A stretch of 10,996 nt of DNA from Deltaproteobacteria bacterium (GCA_019313025.1 JAFDCA010000620.1:1-10996), one strand, 5' to 3'. Positions 1 through 7,542 are shown, numbered from the stretch's first letter. Notes: generated from the letters alone by a model not told the origin. Numbers and translations: made by a program.

Positions 1-2
1 TA

Positions 3-1145
3 AGTGATTTCAGGTCTGCTTTAATTCAGGGTAAATTTTTGGCCAAAAAAGGACTTGAGGTCTATGAGTTTCGTATCGAATCCGGTTTGAATTGCGGTGG
101 CCATACCTTTGCCTCCAATGGTATTTTGCTTCCAACACTTCTCAAAGAGTTTAAAGAAAAACGGAAAAGTCTGGTCGCGGAATTTAAACCGATCATACAA
201 AAGTACTATCAAAAAATGGGGTGGGAATATCCTGAATCGGCGATGAACATTCACCCGCTTATCACGGTACAAGGCGGTATTGGCAATCATGGTGAAGTAT
301 GTAGACTCAGAAAAGACTTTGGTATGGATTCAACAGGATGGGCCAGTCCTTTTTTGCTTGTTTCAGAAGTGACTTGCGTGGATGATTCCACACGTGAGCT
401 TTTGCGACAAGCCCGGGCGGAAAACCTTTATCTGAGTGACGTTTCTCCCTTAAACATCCCTTTTAACAATGTGCGCGGAACAGGATCGGAATTGTGGACC
501 CAAAAAAAGGCCATGGAAGGCCGGCCCGGTTCACCATGTCGAAAAAAATTCCTGGTATCCAACACCGAATTTACTGAAAAACCGATCTGTTTGGCATCAA
601 GAAAATATCAAGCGGCAAAACTGAAAGAAATTGAAAATATGGAAATTTCAACGGATCAAAAGAGAAGACTTCGAGAAAAAGTGGTGGTAAAAAACTGTAT
701 CTGCGACCATTTAGGGAACGGAGCGCTCATTGCCCTTGGCATAACAAAAAAAAAAAAAGCACCCCAGTCTATATGCCCCGGACCCAACATTGAATGGTTC
801 AACGAATTTTACACATTAAAAGAGATGGTAGACCATATTTATGGAAGAGGGCCGTCTCTGGTTTCATCCGAACGTCCCCATATGTTTGCCAAAGAAATTG
901 AAATGTACATAGACGATTTTGAAAAACGGGTATTGAGTTCCTCTCATACAAAAAAAGAAATCATAACAATGCTCGAATATAAAAAGAATCTTGAACAAGG
1001 GCTGGAATTTTGTCTTGAAATCGCGAAGAAACCCCCTTTTCCCGGAGAAAATTTACAATCAATCTCAACCTGTGTGCAAGAACAAAAACGTCGTTTAAAC
1101 CGCCTTAATTCTCGATTTGAAGAAAGTGTTCGTTTTGCCTCTTGA
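3..1145 (+). CDS. Conserved protein of unknown function, 3' part (5' end outside window)
   Basis: The reading frame is open from the left edge (first full codon at base 3). The residues before the TTG at 39 read as ordinary protein sequence, so I treat the gene as truncated by the window edge rather than starting at that TTG. About 380 residues are visible, ending at TGA 1143-1145. I do not recognise an assigned function. Numbering from the TTG, conserved-looking blocks are SGLNCGGHTF (about 16-24), RKDFGMDSTGWASPFLLV (about 91-108), DVSPLNIPFNNVRGTGSE (about 134-151) and cysteines at 19, 167, 184, 220, 222 and 246 in motifs such as NCICDHLGNG and SICPGPN. The Gly/Cys-rich motifs could suit a cofactor- or Fe-S-binding enzyme, but that is inference. 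The C-terminal 100 residues look helical and charged. A run of 13 A encodes a Lys4 tract at about 237-240. No clear terminator follows. Confidence 0.75.
   Translation, partial: SDFRSALIQGKFLAKKGLEVYEFRIESGLNCGGHTFASNGILLPTLLKEFKEKRKSLVAEFKPIIQKYYQKMGWEYPESAMNIHPLITVQGGIGNHGEVCRLRKDFGMDSTGWASPFLLVSEVTCVDDSTRELLRQARAENLYLSDVSPLNIPFNNVRGTGSELWTQKKAMEGRPGSPCRKKFLVSNTEFTEKPICLASRKYQAAKLKEIENMEISTDQKRRLREKVVVKNCICDHLGNGALIALGITKKKKAPQSICPGPNIEWFNEFYTLKEMVDHIYGRGPSLVSSERPHMFAKEIEMYIDDFEKRVLSSSHTKKEIITMLEYKKNLEQGLEFCLEIAKKPPFPGENLQSISTCVQEQKRRLNRLNSRFEESVRFAS
746..758 (+). repeat. 13-A homopolymer inside a coding region
   Basis: Thirteen consecutive A bases encode the end of a Thr codon-Lys4 segment in the first gene. 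The frame stays open on both sides, so the sequence as given is intact. Tracts this long are prone to polymerase slippage and to sequencing error. Confidence 0.9.
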
Positions 1146-1491
1146 AATCAGTCGGTTTAGAATAATATGGTTTTTTAGCAGACAACAAGAACGATTTGGA
1201 AATTAATTTTACCCTATCGTTGCATAAATAACACATTGAGTATTGATAAAAATATTATTACTAAAGGGATTTGGTTCCGAACCACTTACTGGATTTTCAT
1301 AGGATTTTTTTCTCAAAGGGCATTAAATTCAACGTGTTATTTGCCCGTTTGGACAGCCGATAATACCCATCTCCTTTGTTGTCATGGGTTAGCGGTAAAC
1401 GACTACAGCTTCACCCATGACGCCTTGGATCTGAGGCATTCTCGACTTTTGCAACATTAGGGTTTATGTTCCGTCAAATTACAAAAGACAA
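1146..1491. other. Gene-free region of about 346 bp with a 9-bp inverted repeat
   Basis: No convincing gene lies here. A 74-codon frame from a TTG at 1236 has no ribosome binding site and its translation looks like random sequence rich in Cys, His and Trp. The clearest structure is a perfect 9-bp inverted repeat, GTCATGGGT at 1381-1389 and ACCCATGAC at 1413-1421, with a 23-nt loop. A short GCCT...AGGC hairpin follows at 1422-1437. Neither is followed by a T run, so they do not look like intrinsic terminators. The region must hold whatever promoter serves plsC, but I see no good -35/-10 pair. Confidence 0.5.
1381..1421. repeat. Perfect 9-bp inverted repeat, 23-nt loop
   Basis: GTCATGGGT (1381-1389) is the exact reverse complement of ACCCATGAC (1413-1421). 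It lies about 70 bp upstream of the plsC start. It could be an operator half-site pair, a transcript hairpin or chance; no T run follows it. Confidence 0.5.
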
Positions 1492-2313
1492 ATGACGACC
1501 GATCACTTCTGGCATCTTCTCAGAACCGAATTCTTTTATCAAAGCCCTCAAAAACGACGTTTTCTTGTGGAGAGATTTCACAGTTGGGCGACACTGATCT
1601 ATTATACACAGCTTTTTAATATCATTTTTTTAGAAAGTCTAACCGCGCGAAAGAGTCCTTATGAAGGCAAAATATGGGCAAAAGGATCGCTTGGTGTCCT
1701 CAAAATTGTCGAATCGGCAGGCGGAAAGTTTCACATATCCGGATTAAAAGCCCTTAGCGGCCATAAAGGGCCGGTTGTATATGTCGCCAACCACATGAGT
1801 CTTCTCGACACGCTGATTCTCCCTTGTATACTGCTGGCATTTAGCAAAATCACATTTGTGGTTAAGGAAGGACTCCTTAAATATCCGGTTCTCGGTGCCA
1901 TTATAAGGGCCATCCATCCCATTGCCGTCACACGGGAAAATCCAAGGCAAGACTTAAAGACCGTGTTTAACCAAGGTTTGACTCTCATCTCCAACGGCTG
2001 TTCCATTATCATATTCCCTCAGGCCACCAGAAGCGCCATATTCGATGAGACGACGTTTAATTCATTGGGCGTTAAGTTGGCGAAACGGGCAGATGTTCCG
2101 GTGGTACCGGTTGCACTAAAAACCGACTTCCAAGGAAATGGAAAAATCATCAAAGATATGGGACCTGTCGATCCCAGCAAGAAACTCTATGTTAAATTCG
2201 GAGAACCGATGTTTGTAGAAGGAAAGGGGCAGGTCATACATCAAAAAATTGTTGAATTCATTTCAAAAAACCTTAACACATGGGGTGCTCAGGTTCATTC
2301 AAACATGCCATAA
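1492..2313 (+). CDS. plsC: PlsC-type 1-acyl-sn-glycerol-3-phosphate acyltransferase
   Basis: This 273-residue protein belongs to the PlsC/LPLAT superfamily, which transfers an acyl chain to lysophosphatidate at the inner membrane during phospholipid synthesis. The acyltransferase core starts near residue 85. The catalytic HX4D motif is NHMSLLD (H101, D106), followed by FVVKEGLLKYPVLG (about 122-135, block II). Block III is FPQATRS (175-181) instead of the usual FPEGTRS, and block IV is VPVVPVAL (202-209). The first 80 residues form a basic/aromatic lead with a hydrophobic patch at about 33-50 that may sit on the membrane. ATG 1492 has no clear Shine-Dalgarno, so the start is uncertain. It is convergent with the DUF1178 gene (11 bp between stops). 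The fold assignment is secure. The exact acyl acceptor is not, given the block III change; it could serve an ornithine-lipid or other lyso-lipid instead. Confidence 0.85.
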   Translation: MTTDHFWHLLRTEFFYQSPQKRRFLVERFHSWATLIYYTQLFNIIFLESLTARKSPYEGKIWAKGSLGVLKIVESAGGKFHISGLKALSGHKGPVVYVANHMSLLDTLILPCILLAFSKITFVVKEGLLKYPVLGAIIRAIHPIAVTRENPRQDLKTVFNQGLTLISNGCSIIIFPQATRSAIFDETTFNSLGVKLAKRADVPVVPVALKTDFQGNGKIIKDMGPVDPSKKLYVKFGEPMFVEGKGQVIHQKIVEFISKNLNTWGAQVHSNMP

Positions 2314-2324
2314 ATTTAAGCGTG

Positions 2325-2744
2325 TCAGGAATCGGTGTCCGGCACTTCCGGCATGGGGACTTTAAAAAACTGGACGCCCTCTTCTTTTAATGTTTTTTCT
2401 TCTTCTTTGGTGCTAACGCCTCTGATATTTCTTGCCTTTGTTACCCCATAATGCATCTTCAAGGCTTCTTTGGCAAAATCAGCTCCGACATCATCAAAAT
2501 TTTTTTCAACAAAATCGACAATCTTTCTACCAATGTTTTCAACGTCCGCCTGGTAATCAGAAATTTCTTTTAAAGGATTAGATGACTTGATAGCAAACGT
2601 AGAAGGAACCCTGGCAATTGAAGTGCTACTGCAAACCGGACAAGCGATGAGCGCCTTTTTCTTCTGCGCTTCATAAGCCTTTCTGTCTTCAAACCAACCT
2701 TCGAAAGAATGGCCGTTAACGCATTGCAAATCGTAAGCAATCAT
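2325..2744 (-). CDS. DUF1178 family zinc-ribbon-like protein
   Basis: This 139-residue protein matches the DUF1178 (COG5319) family, whose function is unknown. The N-terminus is the family hallmark MIAYDLQCVNGHSFEGWF. C8 and H12, together with CPVC at about 35-38, suggest a small zinc ribbon. A Ser/Thr/Arg-rich segment (SSTSIARVPSTFAIK) follows, and then a charged helical C-terminal half (about 60-120). The length is usual for the family. The ATG at 2744 is supported by the family N-terminus. A purine-rich Shine-Dalgarno (AGAGGGG, complement of 2759-2765) lies 14 nt away, which is far. It sits better, at 9 nt, from another ATG at 2749 that opens a two-codon reading frame overlapping the start. 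The gene is divergent from nadB and convergent with plsC, so it is probably transcribed alone. Confidence 0.85.
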   Translation of the reverse strand: MIAYDLQCVNGHSFEGWFEDRKAYEAQKKKALIACPVCSSTSIARVPSTFAIKSSNPLKEISDYQADVENIGRKIVDFVEKNFDDVGADFAKEALKMHYGVTKARNIRGVSTKEEEKTLKEEGVQFFKVPMPEVPDTDS

Positions 2745-2749
2745 AACAT
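2741..2749 (-). other. Two-codon minicistron (ATG-TTA-TGA) overlapping the DUF1178 start
   Basis: On the minus strand an ATG at 2749-2747 is followed by TTA and a TGA at 2743-2741. The TGA overlaps the DUF1178 ATG (2744-2742) as ATGA. This ATG is 9 nt from the AGAGGGG Shine-Dalgarno, a normal spacing, whereas the main start is 14 nt away. A ribosome could start at the minicistron and re-initiate. The arrangement is seen in the sequence; its use is inference. Confidence 0.4.
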
Positions 2750-2837
2750 TTAGTTGATCCCCTCTAAGCGTTGATAGTTATTTTTTATCAAATAGGGTCT
2801 TTGTGATAAATCCATAATCTTGGTTGCTTATAAATTT

Positions 2838-2862
2838 ATATGATGGTATCATATTTTTTTTT
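2838..2862. other. AT-rich 7-bp hairpin followed by a T9 run in the divergent spacer
   Basis: ATATGAT (2838-2844) and ATCATAT (2848-2854) form a perfect 7-bp stem with a GGT loop, and a T9 run spans 2854-2862. The shape recalls a plus-strand terminator. No plus-strand gene ends upstream, however (the neighbour is the minus-strand DUF1178 gene), and the stem has only one GC pair. It may simply be the AT-rich promoter zone between two divergent genes, or a leader attenuator for nadB. Confidence 0.3.
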
Positions 2863-2930
2863 AATTTAAAAGTCATTCTTGAATCACATTACTGGGAACA
2901 CGCGTTTTGAATAACTGATAAAAGTGCGTT

Positions 2931-4586
2931 ATGACGCTAAATAAAACTGACTTTCTAATTATCGGTAGCGGCATCGCCGGTCTTACTTTTGCCCTCAAGG
3001 TGGCGGAGTTCGGTGACGTGGCGTTGGTCACCAAAAAAGGAATCATGGACAGCAACACCTCCTATGCCCAGGGCGGGATTGCCTCGGTCTTTGGCAAGTT
3101 GGATTCATTTGATCTTCATATTCAGGATACACTGGCCTCAGGAGACGGGCTTTGCAACCATGATGTCGTGGAAATGGTCGTTAAAAACGGTCCAGACAGA
3201 ATTCGTGAATTGATCGACCTGGGGGTACATTTCAACCTTAAAAGAGACCGATCGTCATTCTCTGAATCCTTCGAAATTGAAACCGATTTGGACTTGGGAC
3301 GTGAGGGCGGTCATTCTCAAAAACGTATTGTTCATGCCCATGACATGACCGGAAAGGAAGTTGAAAGCGTCCTGGTCGAGCATGTCAAAAATAACCCTCG
3401 AATCCATCTGTTCGAAAACCACATCGCCATTGACCTCATCACCATTTCAACCCGGATGAAAAGAGGCCTGATCACAACGACCCATGAAGACTACTGCTGC
3501 GGCGCATATGTACTGGATCGCCAAACCAACCAGGTCAAAACCTTCTGCGCCAAGCTCACGCTTCTTGCCACCGGCGGCGCCGGAAAGGTTTATCTTTATA
3601 CGAGCAACCCGGATATTGCAACAGGTGACGGGATTGCCATGGCTTACCGCGCCGGGGCGACGGTGGCCAATCTCGAGTTTGTCCAGTTTCATCCAACATG
3701 TTTGTATCATCCTGAAGCCAAAAACTTTTTGATATCAGAGGCCTTAAGGGGTGAAGGTGCCATACTGATTGATGCATTCGGTAACCCTTTTATGGAAAAA
3801 TATGACGCCCAAAAGGATCTCGCATGTCGCGATGTGGTCGCCCGAGCCATCGATGCAGAACTCAAAAAAAGCGGAACAGATTCCGTGTTTCTTGACATTT
3901 CTCACAAAAATTCCGAATTCATCAAGGAACGTTTCCCAAATTTATATCAAAAGTGCCTTTCTTTTGGTTTTGACATGACAAAGGAACCGCTCCCGGTTGT
4001 TCCGGCAGCCCATTATATGTGCGGGGGTATTGCCACCGACATGAACGGTAGAACCGATTTGCATCGACTTTACGCTATCGGTGAAACAGCCTGTACCGGA
4101 TTGCATGGGGCCAATAGACTTGCAAGCAACTCTTTGATCGAAGCATTGGTTTATTCCCATATGGCTTCCCGGCAGGTCCTCAAGGATATCAATATGCTGG
4201 ATTTTGGCCTTGCACCGGATCCACCCCCATGGGATGAAGTCGGAACCACAGATAGTGATGAAGTCATTATGGTTTCTCAAAACTGGGATGAGATCCGGCG
4301 ATTTATGTGGAATTACGTAGGCATCGTCCGATCGAACAAGCGACTGGAAAGAGCAAAACGGCGTATTGAAATCATCCAGCAAGAGATCCGGGAATACTAT
4401 TGGGATTTCAAAGTTTCCGCAGATCTTATTGAGCTCCGCAATATCGCAATGGTAGCGGAGTTGATTATCAAATGTGCAGGACATCGAAAAGAAAGTCGGG
4501 GACTCCACTACAACATTGAATTCCCCTATCGAGACGACCAACGATGGCAAAAAGATACCATTCTCCGGAGATCTTTTCTGGGATAG
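2931..4586 (+). CDS. nadB: L-aspartate oxidase NadB
   Basis: This cytoplasmic flavoenzyme oxidises L-aspartate to iminoaspartate, which NadA condenses with dihydroxyacetone phosphate to quinolinate for NAD synthesis. At 551 residues it is slightly longer than the roughly 540 of characterised enzymes. It shows the FAD dinucleotide motif GSGIAG (12-17), SNTSYAQGGIA (41-51), the substrate-loop REGGHS (E125), FVQFHPTCLY (H254), DVVARAI (R305), PAAHYMCGGI (H361) and GANRLASNSLIEAL (R396). These are the positions of the active-site Glu, His, Arg, His and Arg in the E. coli enzyme. The C-terminal helical domain runs from about 430 to the end. The motifs distinguish it from fumarate reductase and succinate dehydrogenase flavoproteins. 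In an anaerobe fumarate would be the likely electron acceptor (inference). nadA and nadC are not in the window. ATG 2931 has only a weak Shine-Dalgarno. Confidence 0.95.
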   Translation: MTLNKTDFLIIGSGIAGLTFALKVAEFGDVALVTKKGIMDSNTSYAQGGIASVFGKLDSFDLHIQDTLASGDGLCNHDVVEMVVKNGPDRIRELIDLGVHFNLKRDRSSFSESFEIETDLDLGREGGHSQKRIVHAHDMTGKEVESVLVEHVKNNPRIHLFENHIAIDLITISTRMKRGLITTTHEDYCCGAYVLDRQTNQVKTFCAKLTLLATGGAGKVYLYTSNPDIATGDGIAMAYRAGATVANLEFVQFHPTCLYHPEAKNFLISEALRGEGAILIDAFGNPFMEKYDAQKDLACRDVVARAIDAELKKSGTDSVFLDISHKNSEFIKERFPNLYQKCLSFGFDMTKEPLPVVPAAHYMCGGIATDMNGRTDLHRLYAIGETACTGLHGANRLASNSLIEALVYSHMASRQVLKDINMLDFGLAPDPPPWDEVGTTDSDEVIMVSQNWDEIRRFMWNYVGIVRSNKRLERAKRRIEIIQQEIREYYWDFKVSADLIELRNIAMVAELIIKCAGHRKESRGLHYNIEFPYRDDQRWQKDTILRRSFLG

Positions 4587-4780
4587 CTGGTATGATAGTG
4601 TTACCTACCCGTTCATACTTTTATTCATTATGACTCAAACTTCGAATCCATTAATTCTGATGACGACTTATCGGGTTTAAAGCTTAAATTTTCATTGACA
4701 ACCGGTGTTTCTGTATTAGCTTATTTGCGTTCCTATACTTATTTGTTCAAGTAACGCCCGTTCAATTACCAGGTAAACAC

Positions 4781-5896
4781 ATGACAGCCAAAAGAGACTA
4801 TTACGAAGTTTTAGGTGTAGACCGTAATGCCACTGAAAGCGACCTAAAGGCCAGTTATCGAAAACTGGCATTGAAATTCCACCCTGATCGAAATCCCGGC
4901 GATAAAGAAGCTGAAGAAAAATTTAAAGAAGCTTCCGAGGCTTATGAGGTCCTCAGGGATCCCCAAAAGCGAAATATATATGACCAGTTTGGCCACCAAG
5001 GACTGGAAGGGTCCGGTTTTTCAGGATTCAGCGGTTTTGACGATATTTTTTCGAGTTTTGGCGGAATATTTGAAGAATTTTTTGGATTCGGCGATGGACG
5101 GCGTTCAAGAAGCAGAACTCAACGGGGTGCTGATCTTCGCTACGATTTGACGCTCAGTTTTATGGAAGCCGCTTTTGGAACGGAAACGAAAATAGATTTA
5201 CAGAAAATGGAGATTTGTCCTTCTTGCGAAGGGACAAAATGCGAATCAGGAACACATCCCGATACATGCTGGCAGTGTAACGGTACGGGTCAGGTTTCCA
5301 GAAGTCAGGGATTTTTTACTGTAAGAACAACATGTTATCAATGTAACGGCAAGGGTCAAACCATACCACACCCTTGTACGAACTGTAAAGGCACCGGGCA
5401 GATCATGGTCAGTAAAAAGGTGACTGTCAAAATTCCCGCCGGCGTTGATAACGGATCCCGACTCAGGCTGACCGGAGAAGGCGAGACCGGTACATATGGT
5501 GGTCTACCGGGCGATCTCTATGTCTTTATTCATGTTGAACCTCATGAGATCTTTGACCGTGACAACACAAACGTCATCTGTCAGGTTGACATTTCCTTTG
5601 TACAGGCTGCCTTAGGAGATACCATTTCGGTACCAACTCTGAACGGTAAAAAGCCGCTTAAAATTCCGAAAGGCACCCAGCCCGGTGATCTTTTTCGTTT
5701 TCGAGGTGAGGGAATCCCTTCTCTCAGAAGTGGCGAAAGGGGAGACGAAATCATTCAGGTTCTTATAAAAACACCCACCAATCTGAATAAGAAACAAGAA
5801 GCACTCCTCAAGGAATTTTCCAAAATCGAATCAAACAAGTTTCCGAACAAGTTAAAAAATATCCTTAAAAGTGGCCTGGACAAAACATCAAATTAA
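4781..5896 (+). CDS. dnaJ: Type I DnaJ (Hsp40) co-chaperone
   Basis: This 371-residue protein has the full class I DnaJ layout. The J domain (about 5-70) carries HPD at 34-36, which stimulates the DnaK ATPase. A Gly/Phe-rich linker follows (about 71-106), then a zinc-binding region with four CXXC units (C146/C149, C163/C166, C185/C188, C199/C202) and the C-terminal substrate-binding and dimerisation domains (about 205-371). The first unit reads CPSCEGTK rather than CXXCXGXG, with an additional Cys at 154; the other three are regular ([24 protein letters not shown]). dnaK and grpE are not adjacent, so this is an orphan copy, possibly one of several. A modest AGG lies 7 nt before the ATG. No CIRCE element or convincing heat-shock promoter is visible upstream. 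queD follows after 16 bp, suggesting co-transcription. Confidence 0.95.
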   Translation: MTAKRDYYEVLGVDRNATESDLKASYRKLALKFHPDRNPGDKEAEEKFKEASEAYEVLRDPQKRNIYDQFGHQGLEGSGFSGFSGFDDIFSSFGGIFEEFFGFGDGRRSRSRTQRGADLRYDLTLSFMEAAFGTETKIDLQKMEICPSCEGTKCESGTHPDTCWQCNGTGQVSRSQGFFTVRTTCYQCNGKGQTIPHPCTNCKGTGQIMVSKKVTVKIPAGVDNGSRLRLTGEGETGTYGGLPGDLYVFIHVEPHEIFDRDNTNVICQVDISFVQAALGDTISVPTLNGKKPLKIPKGTQPGDLFRFRGEGIPSLRSGERGDEIIQVLIKTPTNLNKKQEALLKEFSKIESNKFPNKLKNILKSGLDKTSN

Positions 5897-5912
5897 AGGA
5901 GAATAACATTTA

Positions 5913-6287
5913 ATGTATGAATTAAAAGTGGTGACCCATTTTGCAGCCGCTCATCAGCTCAAAATGGTTGCCGAAAAATGTGAAAATCTTCACGGACATA
6001 ATTGGAAAATCGAAATTTATGTGGCCGGAGAAAACCTCAATAAGGCCGGGGTATTGATTGACTTTGGAGAATTAAAGCAGCATGTCTCGGTCATTGTGGC
6101 AAAACTGGATCACAAATTTTTAAATGAACTCGATGACTTTCACGATGAATATCCCCCGTCTTCGGAGAATATCGCCCACTATATTGCCACAACCCTTCAA
6201 TCCATGATCGACAGTCCCGATTTAAAAGTGACTCGGGTCACCGCCTGGGAGTCAGAAAATGCCTGCGCAACCTATACTCTTCCTTGA
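5913..6287 (+). CDS. queD: 6-carboxy-5,6,7,8-tetrahydropterin synthase QueD (6-pyruvoyl-tetrahydropterin synthase family)
   Basis: QueD converts 7,8-dihydroneopterin triphosphate to 6-carboxytetrahydropterin, an early step towards preQ0 and queuosine tRNA modification. The 124-residue length is typical. Zinc ligands are visible as H14 (HFAAAHQL) and H27/H29 (NLHGHNW), and the catalytic Cys is C23. Further family motifs are VLIDFGELK (about 47-55), LDHKFLN, PSSENIA and WESENACATY. The start is well supported by AAAGGAG at about 5896-5902, 11 nt before the ATG. It follows dnaJ by 16 bp and is probably in the same transcript. queC, queE and queF are not nearby. A PTPS-type role in tetrahydrobiopterin synthesis is the alternative, but the CENLHGH pattern and length fit QueD. 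No terminator is obvious downstream. Confidence 0.93.
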   Translation: MYELKVVTHFAAAHQLKMVAEKCENLHGHNWKIEIYVAGENLNKAGVLIDFGELKQHVSVIVAKLDHKFLNELDDFHDEYPPSSENIAHYIATTLQSMIDSPDLKVTRVTAWESENACATYTLP

Positions 6288-6426
6288 ATAATCCACTCTC
6301 AGAAGACCGCTTGTTTCCTCACTATCACCTTCATCTGTCTTTGCGTGTTTCTTGCCGATGGAAACGGAATTAACCTCCGGTTGAAACGTAAGGCTATCTG
6401 AGAAATGCCATAAAAATCCAAGACAG

Positions 6427-7491
6427 TCAATTTGATGCCTGTTTAACATAGATTTTTTGAATCATAAGAGACTTCGGATCGATGTTGGTCAGACCGTATT
6501 CATTGGCCCAACGCATGGCTTCCAAATATTCCTGAACCGAAATTCTTCGATCGATCTCCGGGTATTCAAAAGCCTTATATTCCGGATAATATTGATGCAT
6601 GATGTTCACGTAGGTTGATTTCGGAAGATTTTCGGCCACCCATCGAACGAACTTCTCCGTACCCGCTTCATTGTTTGGCATAACCAAATGTCTAATCATC
6701 AAACCATGGGTAGCGATTCCCTGATTGTTAACCCGGTGTTTTCCGACCTGAGCATGCATTTCTAAAACCGCTTCTTGAGCCCTCTCGGGATAGTCTGATG
6801 CAACGGAAAGATACTTTGCCGCTTTTGTCGCATCCATGTATTTCATATCCGGCAAATAAATATCCACAATGCCGCTTAATATCTTCAATATTTCAACTCG
6901 TTCGTACCCACTGGTGTTGTAAACCAGAGGGAGACGAAGCCCTCTTCGAGACGCAATCATTGTCGCATTGAGGATGTTTGGCATAACATGGGTTGGTGTT
7001 ACCAAGTTGATGTTGTGACAGCCGATCTTCTGGAGGTGGAGCATCACATCTGCGAGTTCCTCGTCTTGAATCTGTCTCCCGTTTCCTAGAATGGAGATGG
7101 GCCAGTTCTGGCAAAAAACACAGCGAAGATTACAGTTCGAAAAAAAGATGGTTCCGGATCCATTTTTTCCAACAAGCGACATTTCTTCACCAAAATGCGG
7201 CTGTGACGCGTAGACCATAAGTTTGGCCGGTGCGCGACAAAATCCCTGTTCACCACTATGCCGGTCGACACCGCACGAACGGGGACAAAGTTCACATTCT
7301 TCGAAAAATGAATAGGCCTGTTCGACTCTTTTGGCAAGCTCCCCCTTTTGTTCAAGTTTTGTATATGCAGGATACCATTTCTCTTTGGCCGTATTTCGAG
7401 CAAAGAGAGACCGGTTATCGAAAAGCAGGGAAGCACCCAAAATGAGAGATCTTTTTATGAAATTTCGCCGTGTGTATTCCATTGGAAACAT
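6427..7491 (-). CDS. PflX/COG1313-type radical SAM protein with twin-arginine signal
   Basis: This 354-residue protein resembles the PflX (COG1313) family, relatives of pyruvate formate-lyase activating enzymes whose substrate is unknown. The radical SAM cluster is CNLRCVFC (C120, C124, C127). Upstream is a second Cys set, CELCPRSCGVDR...GFC (C66, C69, C73, C85), as is usual in this family and possibly a second Fe-S site. Later blocks NLVTPTHVMPNIL, YLPDMKYMD and IRHLVMPN also fit the family. Unusually, the N-terminus reads YTRRNFIKRSLILGASLLF: a twin-arginine motif (R8-R9) and a hydrophobic stretch, with possible cleavage after A31. That predicts Tat export or a membrane anchor. The start is ATG 7491 or, three codons later, ATG 7482; neither has a good Shine-Dalgarno, and both retain the Tat motif. 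The gene is convergent with queD and stands alone. Confidence 0.85.
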   Translation of the reverse strand: MFPMEYTRRNFIKRSLILGASLLFDNRSLFARNTAKEKWYPAYTKLEQKGELAKRVEQAYSFFEECELCPRSCGVDRHSGEQGFCRAPAKLMVYASQPHFGEEMSLVGKNGSGTIFFSNCNLRCVFCQNWPISILGNGRQIQDEELADVMLHLQKIGCHNINLVTPTHVMPNILNATMIASRRGLRLPLVYNTSGYERVEILKILSGIVDIYLPDMKYMDATKAAKYLSVASDYPERAQEAVLEMHAQVGKHRVNNQGIATHGLMIRHLVMPNNEAGTEKFVRWVAENLPKSTYVNIMHQYYPEYKAFEYPEIDRRISVQEYLEAMRWANEYGLTNIDPKSLMIQKIYVKQASN

Positions 7492-7542
7492 TCATAATAA
7501 GGCGGAATAAAAGCGGTGAAAGATTTAACTCACATCATATTT

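Noticed and set aside
1227..1341. AATAACAC / GTGTTATT inverted pair before plsC
   Set aside because: Eight AT-rich base pairs separated by about 100 nt, with no supporting context. Likely chance.
1236..1460. 74-codon frame from TTG in the gap before plsC
   Set aside because: It has no ribosome binding site, an unusual Cys/His/Trp-rich composition and no recognisable motif. It runs through the inverted repeat. Most likely a random open frame.
3942..4550. 202-codon minus-strand frame inside nadB
   Set aside because: It is fully antisense to a well-supported nadB with all active-site motifs. Its translation resembles no protein family, so it is a shadow frame.
4695..4739. TTGACA at 4695-4700 and TATACT at 4734-4739 upstream of dnaJ
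   Set aside because: The two boxes are 33 bp apart and neither has a partner at normal spacing. There is also no sigma-32-like or CIRCE sequence, so I do not call a promoter.
6297..6403. TCTCAGA (6297-6303) and TCTGAGA (6397-6403) inverted pair after queD
   Set aside because: Seven bp with a 93-nt loop and no T run can easily arise by chance. It is not a convincing terminator.
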